Assembly: GCF_907165205.1 (NCBI RefSeq)
Contig: NC_058190.1
Coordinates: 29,167,345-29,231,344, forward strand
Length of the DNA stretch: 64,000 nt
Direction: 5' to 3'
Source: Coccinella septempunctata
Taxonomy: Eukaryota > Arthropoda > Insecta > Coleoptera > Coccinellidae
The position numbers and the translations under genes were made by a program. The notes under the pieces are model-generated. The model worked only from the letters and a program-made list of their open reading frames with translations, ran no database searches and was not told the origin of the DNA. This document shows positions 1-10,040 of this stretch, in pieces (positions within the stretch are counted from its first letter, which is position 1; every line of letters starts with the position of its first letter).

Positions 1-649
1 ATTTCGAAATTAGTCTCTGACTGAACCTTAGAATGTACTATCTTCCAACGAGTGAATTTTCGCTTCAGCATGTATCGCTGAACACCTCGCACTATTCGCC
101 ATATATCTCAAAAACGTTTAAAGGTAGAAAAAATTGCTCGGCACAAAATGTTATGCTCTACAGCTTTTATAATGAATGCGAAAAAGATTTGGAGCCTACG
201 AGAGGATATAATAAAAAAAAAAAACTATTTTTGTGACTTTTATAGCCAATTCCTATTGTTTCGGCTTGCTAAAACTGTCAGATTATACCGTTTCCGTTAT
301 TCTTGAATCATTAACTTCAAAATAAGAAAAAACGCCACCGCTCTCGAGAATGTACACGTGACGTTTTCTTTTTTGCAACTTTGGCGCCCTCCCACACATT
401 TTTGACACGCTTAAATTGTCAGATTAAGAGAATATATGCTTTTCAACATGTAAGTAATTAACTACATATATCTTAATCTGACACGCTCGAGTATGTAAAA
501 TGATCTTTTTTTTCACTATTCTGACAGGTTGTCCTAGACAATTCCCCCTATATACAGGTCCAATTTTTGGTAGAGGTCTAAGGTATCTCCCCTTATATTA
601 ATCTGAAACGCTCGAGTAAATCCCGAATTTCCCTCTTCGGCTCCACAAA
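1..649 (+). mobile_element. Family A TIR element, copy 1 (right part only)
   Basis: This stretch aligns by eye with the right half of the complete copies at 28741-30149 and 52481-53901. It ends near 649 in a damaged terminal repeat (TTCGGCTCCACAAA where complete copies read TTCGGCTCCCCAAC). It contains reversed copies of the internal motif TACTCGAGCGTGTCAGATTA, for example near 472-495 and 602-620. The left half lies outside the window. No transposase is visible, so the element is probably non-autonomous. A short ORF at 33-236 follows the element's own sequence and is not taken as a gene. Confidence 0.8.
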
Positions 650-1201
650 TATTAGATTTAATTTCGATAACGACGAGTTATAGAAATATTTCAATTTGAT
701 GCATTAGTAATTCACAATTAGTGAAAGAAACTGTCATTCGACTTCTTAAACAAATCATTAATCGGAAATCCCTCCCGTCAAATCGAATCCATGATTTCAG
801 CCGATGTTTATTCTGGAATCCGAACCTTCGTGGGCGAGAGTGGGAATCAGACCTAGGGGATGCTGAAAACAGCACGTACAAAGGTCTTCTCTGTCCCGGG
901 GAGATATCAGATCGACTTTTTGTTAGCTTTGCTGCCAATCCAGACCGCATCGATACGTGATGTGTTGCACTCAAAAGTCCCATTTCGACCTTGCACAACA
1001 CTTCTACGTAATTGCGGAACATGTTGCGATCGTTCTGCTCCAGCTATCAATGTCCCAGTATCATGGAGCCTCTAAAAGAATGTGAAAAGGAAAATAATTA
1101 ACTGAATGTGGATACCTCACCAATTCATTGATGCCTGGATTGTTTGATATTGGAATGACAGCTAATTTTATGTTTGTTCCATAATCTCTGCTCCTTTTTT
1201 A
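650..1201. other. Non-repetitive spacer, no gene recognised
   Basis: Short overlapping ORFs of up to 114 codons exist on both strands (678-1022 minus, 721-960 plus), but neither shows a recognisable motif and they overlap each other. Base composition is slightly less AT-rich than the surroundings. Nothing more can be supported. Confidence 0.5.
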
Positions 1202-2657
1202 TATGTACAGGTTGGGCAAAATTCGTTGTCTACTGAGGGGATCTCGAGAACTATAGCAGCTAGAAGAAAACGGACGACACATTCTCGAGCTCTTTTTTCT
1301 TGACTAATCCAAAACTGAAAACAGATCCAGCCTAAAGTTAATAGATTTTGAGTTATGAACGAAAATTGAGAAATTGTCATTTTCAATGAAGCTGAATAAC
1401 TCAATTATTTGAACTCGTATTCGAAATCCGTTGTTACATTCTACAGGCACTTTTGTATGAAGAATTCGAATATGATATCATTAAATTTTTTCATCCAGTT
1501 ATTTTCGAGATACGACAGAGATTTCCGATTTTTCAAATGTAAACTATAGTTGAAAGTCCTCTCATTCTGCTGCAATTTTTTTGCTGATTTCAAAAATGTA
1601 TCATATGTTGCTATTTACATTAATATAACATAAGAAAAAAAATTTACAACTTTTTCCTGCTTTTCGATTCACTGTTGAATTTTTAGTAGGCTGGCGTAAC
1701 CATAGCAACCGTTGAATATGCATTATATTTTGTGAACCTGAGCCTCTATGATTGAAATCACGGATTGCTGAATAAATATTTCGATGATTAATTTGCCATC
1801 GTTTGTTCTCGCGATGTTTGGCATGCTTATCTTACGATGGTTTACAATTCGAATACTACCGTGGACAGACGTACCTATTTTTCATCATCTTACTTTTGTA
1901 AAAATTATGATTATAGACAGCTTTCGTATTTCATTTATATTACTGACTTTTTAAGTTTCTTTCATGAATTGATAAACGATAATTGAATAAATTTTCTTCT
2001 TTAATAATCAGACGAAAGTCTTTTACTCTCTTTTGAAGGATATCGATCTCGATATATAAAAGAAATAATTATTCGACAGTCTGTGATTCCTATCACACAA
2101 GGTTGAGTTCACATAGGATTATGTGGAGTTCACAAACCATAATGCATTTTCAACGGTCGCTATGGATACGCTAGCCTACTAAAACTTCAACAGTGAATCG
2201 AAAAGCAGGATAAAGTATTTAATTTTTTTGTTATATTCATGTGAATAGCGACATATGATACATTTTTGAAATCAGCAAAAAAATTGCAGCAGAATGAAAG
2301 GACTTTCAACTATAGTTTACATTTGAAAAATCAGAAATCCCTGTCGTATCTCGAAAATGACTGGATCAAAAAATTTGACAATATCATATTCGAATTCCTC
2401 ATAAAAAAGTGCCTGTAGAATGTAACAACGGATTTCGAATACAAGTTCAAATTAAAGAGTTATTCAGCTTCATTGAAAATGACAATTTCTCAATTTTCGT
2501 TCATAACTCAAAATCTATGAACGTTAGGCTGGATCTGTTTTCAGTTTTGGATTAGTCAAGAAAAAAGAGCTCGAGAATGTGTCGTCCGTTTTCTTCTAGC
2601 TGCTATAGTTCTCGAGATCCCTTCAGTAGACAACGAATTTTGCCCACCCTGTACATA
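1202..2657. mobile_element. Long foldback element with ~530-bp terminal inverted repeats
   Basis: The left arm (about 1202-1735) begins TATGTACAGGTTGGGCAAAA. The right arm (about 2125-2657) is its near reverse complement and ends TTTGCCCACCCTGTACATA. The arms match over roughly 530 bp with scattered substitutions and small indels; the loop of about 390 bp has no gene. The TACAGGG termini and flanking TA suggest a non-autonomous Tc1/mariner-type element, but no transposase is present to prove this. A shorter relative lies at 46885-47471. ORFs inside the arms mirror one another and are not genes. Confidence 0.85.
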
Positions 2658-2742
2658 CCTATATAGATAAGACGGAAAATGGAACTATACATTCAAATTA
2701 GTGGAATGTAAAATAAAAATTTTAATTTGAAATTCATATGAT

Positions 2743-3123
2743 TAATTAAGAGATTAAACGAACTTACCTTAAGTGAAGTTTGATCTTAATTATATGAAGC
2801 GTCTCGTCCGAATAGATCATAATTGTAGTATACTTGTTTCCGAAGGAATTCTCCACAGTGTTCAAAGTATATGACCATAGAGTCATATTTCCAACCTAAA
2901 AAACTGCGCACGCATCCCCATTCACCATGCTTCCTCGATGCTCCTTTAGCCTAAAATCGCCATTATTTTTTAAAGCAAATTTTTCAGATTTCCCTTTTGT
3001 TTTACGCCTTTTTTGTCCAGGGAACAAAGTAAGGGTTGGGTGGGACTGATCTATTCGGACGAGACGCTTCATATAATTAAGATCAAACTTCACTTAAGGT
3101 AAGTTCGTTTAATCTCTTAATTA
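2743..3123. repeat. Small palindromic element with ~76-bp inverted ends
   Basis: Positions 2743-2819 are an essentially perfect reverse complement of about 3047-3123. The inner part of each arm carries GCGTCTCGTCC, the same box found at the ends of the large element that starts at 3119. The region 2820-2968 matches, inverted, 8271-8410, so this unit shares its subterminal sequence with the right end of the large element. It has no coding potential. Confidence 0.8.
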
Positions 3124-3159
3124 TATTGCGCGTCTCGTCCTCTAGATCATAATTGTAGA

Positions 3160-4385
3160 TGTTCAAAGAACTGATGTAAATCAGTGCAAAAAAGGTGCCA
3201 CTAAAACCCAGAGATTTCCAAGATGTATCTCTACAACTGGGTATCGAAATAAAACTTAGTTTTATTTTGAACAAAAATAAGAGGTTGATTTTTACCATGT
3301 ATATCGATTAAATCAAGCTGGTTTTTTCCAAATAGTTACAACTTGTAGCTCTCTTCGTACATCCGAGGGTCTGGAAAATCATCGTTTGGATGATCATACC
3401 TGGTTCCAAAAACCCTTCCGGGTCAATATCGATGGGTAAATTATTTCGTACTTGGGACTTCAATATTTTTTCAGTGCAGAAAAGGTCTCAACGAAGGTCA
3501 TTCTTCTGTTTTGATTCCAGAGAAAACAACGATGTATTTTCACACCTGAGTATCAAATAGAAACAAAGTTTTAAATTGAACAAAAGGGAAACTACTAGCT
3601 CTCATACCCCACTAAGGATTATTACTTTCCTCGAGTGGAGATAACTGTTCAAGTTGAATTTTTTTCAACTAATGTCCAATATATTTATTTGATCTCAAAC
3701 AAGACCGTAGAGCTTTTTTAACATTTTTCTCAGTTTTCCGCAAACTGCATTGGTCTCCCGAATTGACAATATCCAACTTATAAGATTCAAAAGTTAAAAA
3801 TCTTTGACTCTGATCAGAGTCAAGGAAGGACAATTTTATTCATTCTGTAAAGGACTGCCTTATTTGAATGATTTTTGTTTTCCTGGATAGATCTATTTTA
3901 GTATTAGGCAAGTGTGCTGGTCATGTAGACCAAACAGCCATGCTCCATATGGTTCCAACACTTCTTGTTTGCCTATGCATATCTGCTGACTGAGGGAGAT
4001 AATTGTCTCTGACCGAAGTATTCATTCAGCCAAAACTTCTTCCCTTTATACATTGTCACAGATCCGCAATATTGTTCACACCTATCTGAAAAAACCCACA
4101 AGGTTGCCATTCTCTGAAGCATAGAACAAATGGCTGGTTACTCGACTGTTTTTCAAGACACAACATTTATGAACTTTCCTGATGGTTGATTTATTCTTTG
4201 CATTGTTTGTACTTTCATGGTCATGCAGCTTAATCCATTACTTCGATTGGAGTGTTCATATACAAGCATTAGATGACTTTTCTGAGCTCTCTCAAATTTT
4301 GAATTGTATTGTATGCTGTTAGGGTGAATTAATTATTTCTATTATTTCATTACTTGCTACCTAACATTTTTTGTATACCTAGCTT
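3160..4385. other. Interior of the large TIR element, no gene recognised
   Basis: This is AT-rich sequence with frequent stops in all frames and no repeat that I could match elsewhere in the window. The ORF at 3083-3298 on the minus strand overlaps the terminal repeat and has no recognisable motif. Confidence 0.5.
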
Positions 4386-4516
4386 GCGTTAACAAACTTA
4401 CTCTGAGCAGGCTCTGATTACTCGAATGTTCATAAACGTACTTTTAATTCTTCAGATTATGCTCTCCGAGTATGGCAATACTCATACTCTACTCTCGGAT
4501 TAAGTTTGTGAACGTA
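4386..4516. repeat. MITE-like inverted repeat
   Basis: The left arm around 4386-4410 contains GTTAACAAACTTACTCTGAG. The right arm around 4489-4516 is its imperfect reverse complement, with AATCCGAGAG read outward. The loop is about 80 bp. The size and structure fit a miniature inverted-repeat element; no target-site duplication is clear. Confidence 0.55.
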
Positions 4517-6239
4517 CCCCTTGCCTGGTTAGCGTTTTGGGTAGAGGTTCTAATGGAATCTTATGTAAAAATGAGACTAGCAACACCCTCAGCAAAGGTA
4601 ATTTTTTGGTGCATGTAAGGACCCAGAATATCGTTTCCTTGGTAACAACGGTCTCCATAATTTCTCCTCTCAAACCTACGTAAATCCTAACCAGTCTCGG
4701 ATGACAACTAGATGCTGATGTTCATCTGAGCATTGGCAATACCTGGAAAAGTTCGGTCTGAAGCCTAACGTTCATTCCAAAAGGGATGAAAGTTTTGGTT
4801 TCCCTTTCAAATCACCAAATTGAGAAATTATACTGCTTCATAGCTGTCTTTATTAAGGATGAGATGGGCCTTTCTGTGGCTTCCTTTGGTTCACCACTAC
4901 TCCCATGATGAGCCTCTGGCTACTACAGCGAGCTTTCTAGTTGTATAGAAACAACTTTCTACAGCGTCAAAAGTAGCAAAGGTTCTTCAAGAATTACCTT
5001 CCAATAGCCGGAACCTGCGTTCTATCAGCAATAATTGTTTTCTTATTTCCGGATCAGAATTTTGAGAAGGCTCTATCCTAAAATTGAGAACACGTCTATA
5101 CTTACAGCCTCAATATTTGAGTAAGCAGAGAACAATCTCTTGCATTTGTTGTTTATCCAAAACCTTTATCATAACACTAGGAGTTTATGCCCAATTGGGG
5201 GATTTTTCATCCAAAAGCATATTTAATTTTTAGTAGTCGGTTCCAGGTCCCTGATCTACTTCTTTTCTTAGATGATATCTATGACGAGTAAATGAAGGTT
5301 TCTCTTTCCACCAACCACAATGCTTCTTGCTACTATATTCAAGTGAGGGGGATTAAGGAGTTACCCCCCCCTTAATTCAAATAAATTTTAATTGTATTCT
5401 CAGTTCTTAATAGAACATTAAAATTGAATTTTGTGCAATTTGCGAAGCAGGAGCAGAGCAATACTTTTCTTCTAGCTTTGAGTTGAGGAATTTTTCCTAA
5501 TAACTGTAAGGTCATATTTACATATCCAGTTACTACCAGTATTGGTAATTTAAAGACTAAATTCAGAGGAGGATTTTCCAATTATAAGTTTACCATTAAG
5601 GTCTGCCAACAGAGGCTTCTTAAGTAGCTATTAAGGATTTCCTGACCTTTGTTCAAAGGATAAGGTGCTATACTGAGACGCACAGGTACACAGTTTCTCG
5701 TTGTTATATTTTCGAATTTCTTTTTCTACCTTTTAAATCAGAATTGAATGCTGAGCACAGCTAGAAAACAATGAAAGGATGTTCCCTTTGAAACCATATT
5801 ATGGTCTTTTTACAAAAATGGGATTTCAACAAGTTTTTGAGTATCTTAAACACTGTTTGAGACACTCATGACAACTCAGTGTCTTTGGTATTACTTCCTT
5901 TTTCATTGTTTGGTTACACCTGTTTGAGACAATTAAACATTTTACGTAATTTTATCTGAAATAGCTCTCCACTGCATGCCTGGAGTGTTTCAAGCGACCA
6001 TTGAGGGTTTCACCTATATATAGCCATTTGGCTATTCAATGTGTTGGCTTCCTCTCTTATTTCCATTCCTAAATTGATTTTAACAATTCTGTATTATATT
6101 TCTAGTTTCAGGATTGTCTTCACATTTTGAAGATCTGTCAAAGTAGAAAAGGCTATCTTCTCTGAGGTCACAGCATTGCCAAACGATTTCCTAATTGTAT
6201 TCACACAATTATGGCTAATGCCAGGAATTCGAACTGAAA
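4517..6239. other. Interior of the large TIR element, no gene recognised
   Basis: Composition here is a little less AT-rich than in the flanks, but stops are frequent. The only listed frame, 5372-5581 on the minus strand, has no recognisable domain. A small G/C-run inverted repeat lies at about 5338-5382. I could not place this stretch in any transposon family. Confidence 0.45.
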
Positions 6240-7960
6240 ACAAAGAAGCGTTATAACAACTAGCATCTGTTCAACAACACATCTCCACTTCGGATTGTCC
6301 ATTCCATTGTGAGAATTATCATAGTCTACCGACAAAGGCATAGCAACTGTCTAAAAACAAGCATCCTAATTGCGGATGATCCATCCATTAGGGGCATGAA
6401 GATCCGTCTGATAACAGGGTTCCATGCTCTTCGGATAAAAAAATCTGTGTTAACCACAGGCATCTATAATGAAAGTTATACAACATAATCTGCATCCTGT
6501 ACTGTGGACAGCTAGCTATTACAACAACAGGCACTTATCTGACAGCCAGACCGGCATTCCATTGTAAAAAATGGGGGTCTGAAATATTAAAAGTCATTAA
6601 TATTACATACAGTATGATGGCAAATGGCATGGCAGTCATCCATATTGAAGGATGGCATCTGTCTGATAATAGTGAGACAGGAAATGTGTTCAATAATCGG
6701 GAATGTAATAATGCATTCATAGCCATATATATCTATATAAAGACAGTCAACCATACTGTAAGCTGGCATCTGTTATAACAACAGGCCTCTCCCGGACGAT
6801 AGTCAGACAGTCATTTGTATATATGAACAATCCGTTATAACAACGGTTTGTGTAATATAATAATTACCAATAATATATATCTGTATGATGAGGCATCGAT
6901 ACAATCTGTTCTAGCAGCAGTAGTCTGTTCAGCAAGGGTCCAAGGGTCCATCATCCGTTGTAAAACAGGCATCTTGTTAGACAATGTTAGACAGACTGTC
7001 ATAACAACAGGCATCTGTTTTTGCAACGGGCATCTGTCTATACATCCATAGACAGGCATCCGTACTGAGTACAGGCAATCCGTTTTTTCAAACGGGCATC
7101 CATCTGTCTATTGACAGATAGGCATCCGTACTGGGTACAGGCAATCCGTCGTTACAAACGGGCATCCATCTGTCTATTGACAGATAGGCATCCGTACTGG
7201 GTACAGGCAATCCATTTTTACAAACGGGCATCCATCTGTCTATTGACAGATAGGCATCCGTACTGGGTACAGGCAATCCATTTTTACAAACGGGCATCCA
7301 TCTGTCTATTGACAGATAGGCATCCGTACTGGGTACAGGCAATCCATTTTTACAAATGGGCATCCATCTGTCTATTGACAGATAGGCATCCGTACTGGGT
7401 ACAGGCAATCCATTTTTACAAACGGGCATCCATCTGTCTATTGACAGATAGGCATCCGTACTGGGTACAGGCAATCCATTTTTACAAACGGGCATCCATC
7501 TGTCTATTGACAGATAGGCATCCGTACTGGGTACAGGCAATCCATTTTTACAAATGGGCATCCATCTGTCTATTGACAGATAGGCATCCGTACTGGGTAC
7601 AGGCAATCCGTTTTAATAAACGGGCATCCATCTGTCCATTTGACAGATAGGTATAGACATCCGTACTGGGTACAGGCAATCCGTTTTAATAAACGGGCAT
7701 CCATCTGTCCATTTGACAGATAGGTATAGACATCCGTACTGGGTACAGGCAATCCGTTTTGATAAACGGGCATCCATCTGTCTATTTGACAGATAGGTAT
7801 AGACATCCGTACTGGGTACAGGCAATCCGTTTTAATAAACGGGCATCCATGTGTCCATTTGACAGATAGGTATAGACATCCGTACTGGGTACAGGCAATC
7901 CGTTTTAATAAACGGGCATCGGTTAAAACCGGGAATCCAAGGGGCTTCGGGGTCTTCTGG
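6240..7960. repeat. Stem-loop array: GGCATC box plus variable palindromes, with 66/73-bp higher-order repeats
   Basis: From about 6240 to 7080 the box GGCATC (or a close variant) recurs, each time followed by a different short inverted repeat, for example CTGTG/CACAG near 6452, TATAA/TTATA near 6466, CTGTCT/AGACAG near 6660, CTGTT/AACAG near 6769 and CTGTCTAT/ATAGACAG near 7036. From about 7060 three such box-plus-hairpin subunits (about 19, 20 and 27 bp) are frozen into a 66-bp unit. That unit is repeated at exact 66-bp steps from 7141 to 7603, then at 73-bp steps to 7895. The array ends with one more hairpin around 7920-7945. The 66-bp period is a multiple of three and keeps long frames open on both strands, which is not evidence for a protein. 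Confidence 0.9.
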
Positions 7961-8270
7961 CTAAAACATATTTAAATTATGATTTAAGCATACCTTCTAC
8001 AAAAGTTATCTCTGACAACTGTTTCGTGCTTCATCCCAAAGCGTACTAGATTCGTTTGCATCTTTTTCTGCCAATAGGAACGTAACTTGTTGAATCTTCT
8101 CAATTCCATTCTAATATATGGATTTTTCGTCACATGGCTCTCTCAATAATTTTGCAAGGATTGTAGATTATAATCTTTGAATATATCCTTCCGAAGAATT
8201 GAGTACTTCACTTTTGTCCTTAGTAAGGGCAAAATTTTAAACACGTGTGGTTCTTCCGACACAAAAAACA
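7961..8270. other. Spacer between the array and the right TIR
   Basis: This is AT-rich sequence with no repeat or gene that I can recognise. Confidence 0.5.
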
Positions 8271-8449
8271 AATAATGGCGATTCTAGGCTAAAGGAGCAT
8301 CGAGGAAGCATGGTGAATGGGGATGCGTGCGCAGTTTTTTAGGTTGGAAATATGACTCTATGGTCATATACTTTGAACACTGTGGAGAATTCCTTCGGAA
8401 ACAAGTATACTACAATTATGATCTAGAGGACGAGACGCGCAATATAATT

Positions 8450-8989
8450 GTACTTAAGAACCGCTACACGTAATTCATAGTAGTGAATCCATCTATTTAT
8501 TTATTTTTCTATCTGATATAATATCAACATGTATACCTACACTCAAAACGACATCCACAAAAAATACAACTAAAACAAAATACGTTCAACATCCTAGATC
8601 TGCATATCACCCAAAAACATTTAAGATAAATACCATGAAATAAAATTTTATGGATAAACAAATTAATTAAACAACTTAAGTCTTCTTTCAAATGGGCGAA
8701 TCGGCAAGAAAAATATATCAAGTTCACTAAACTTAAAATTGAACAATCTCACTGTTCTATGTATCGGAAAGTGTTTTTTCATATTTCGTCAGTTTACTGC
8801 CAAAACAAGATAAATATATTTTTTACAAATTTTGTGTTCGTTTTGTATCACTAATGTTTGTTAATTAGTTTTTTCTGATTTCGGGTATTGATTATGGTCA
8901 CATAACTACGATCTAGGTTATTTTTTCACTTACTCGCCATATTATTCTAGTTTTCCTTGACTTTATGGTCTAAACATCTAAAAAACTTG
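8450..8989. other. AT-rich spacer, no gene recognised
   Basis: There are only short frames (for example 8524-8727 minus) without motifs. Similarity to the neighbouring repeats stops at 8449. Confidence 0.5.
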
Positions 8990-9492
8990 TTCTGCGCCAC
9001 TTATAGTCTATTTTTATTAATCTCATATTGTAGAGACCAAACAACCGATGCATAGGATAGCTTACTGAACACAAATGCAAAATATTGAGCCTTACTGGCC
9101 TCGATGGAGCATTTGGCTAGCCTTGGTCATCTTGTCATCGAATATTACCCCAAGATCCCTAGCCTCATGCTGACGGCCCAAATCCACAAGGACCTAGATA
9201 ACAATCGTAAAGATTAATATATGTATTTTACGGATGAAAGTTACACAGCTACACTTATTTAAATTAAGATGCATTTCATTTTTGATACAATAGTTTAGAA
9301 TGCATTCAAGTCACGTTGTAGATTTAGATGTTCCAGGGAGTCAACAATAATGCGCAAAAAGATCTTCACAACGTCTGCAAGAACCAAAAATTTACAAAAC
9401 CTGAAGCAAGACTTTATCTCATTTATATAAATTATAGATAGAAGAGGTCCAAGGAGAGAACCCTGAGGTAGCCCCGAGGTCACAGAGAATTC
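8990..9492 (-). pseudogene. Non-LTR retrotransposon reverse transcriptase relic
   Basis: On the minus strand, 9483-9295 encodes the RT palm region with the motif GLPQGSLLGPLLSIIYINEI. This is the LINE-type PQGS signature followed by the place where the FADD active-site box is expected. There the relic reads LADV, so an active-site aspartate is lost. The similarity continues toward 8990 in shifted frames as a thumb-region remnant (for example LNLNKC, then DLGVIFDDK). Many stops and frameshifts make it non-functional. The clade cannot be fixed from this fragment, but the pattern resembles the CR1/Jockey group. Confidence 0.8.
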
Positions 9493-9499
9493 TAATTCA

Positions 9500-10040
9500 A
9501 AAAGCGTCTGTTGTAATTCGTCTTCTTCTTCTTTAGAAGGCGTACCGCCTGTTTTCTCCGGTCTATGTCTCCTGTGACGTGGATTGCCTGCTGTCTCGAC
9601 ATCGTTTTGGTGGACGTCCGATGGGTCTTCTTCCGAGGGGTTTGTTGTCCCTGGTGATCTTTGACATTCTGTCTTGGCTCATTCTATGCACCTGCTGGTT
9701 CCACTCTCTCTGTCTTTTCCTTAACCATCTGACTACATCGTCCACTTGACACTGTTCTCTTATCACAGAATTTCACTGTCTGTCAGCTAGTGTGTATACC
9801 GTTATTGTTCTTAGGGTCTTCCTATCAGTAGTTCGCAATATCCTCTTTGTTACTGGTCTTACCCATGTCCTATATATTCTCGACCTGTTTTCTCACTTCG
9901 TCTTCTAGGAACCCAGCGCTTATAATTTTGCAAACAAGATATTCAAAGGACATGAGTTGTTCAATGATGTTGTCTCCTATTGCTAGTTTGCATCGCAGGG
10001 GTTCCTATTGTAATTCGAAAGCCATAAAGGATCTGAAAAG
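9500..10040 (-). pseudogene. Second LINE relic, C-terminal region
   Basis: The minus frame at 9766-9563 encodes VVRWLRKRQREWNQQVHRMS followed by a basic GRRPIGRPPKR tail. This is the pattern found at the C terminus of a very common insect LINE type, with an RQREWN.H..RM motif and then a GRPRKRW tail. Upstream on the minus strand, shifted frames give an RT-like stretch (EQLMSFEYL, then RILRTTDRKTLRTI). It begins within a few bases of the end of the other relic (8990-9492), so the two are probably separate insertions, one truncating the other. No intact frame remains. Confidence 0.75.

Larger units (their letters stand above)
3119..8449. mobile_element. 5.3-kb TIR element carrying a stem-loop array
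   Basis: The ends are 40-bp inverted repeats (3119-3158 and 8410-8449), both starting from the outside with AATTATATTGCGCGTCTCGT. On the right the similarity to the left neighbour extends a further ~150 bp inward (8271-8410 against 2820-2968). The interior holds a small MITE-like palindrome (4386-4516) and the stem-loop array at 6240-7960. I see no transposase, polymerase or capsid-type reading frame. It could be a non-autonomous derivative of a larger element, or two solo ends that happen to face each other; that the unit moved as a whole is inference. Confidence 0.6.

Noticed and set aside
33..236. Similar ORFs at 33-236 and 53361-53636 (shared VMLY.FYNECEKDL)
   Set aside because: The same reasoning applies: equivalent positions in two family A copies, without similar ends and with no protein motif.
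7088..7606. Long minus-strand frame of 172 codons with a 22-residue repeat
   Set aside because: The array has a 66-bp period, which is divisible by three and keeps a frame open by itself; an equally long frame exists on the plus strand at 7111-7650. Both end when the period changes to 73 bp.
6240..7960. CRISPR-like array
   Set aside because: The constant part is only about 7 bp, the variable parts are palindromes and not unique spacers, there are no cas genes, and the genome is eukaryotic.
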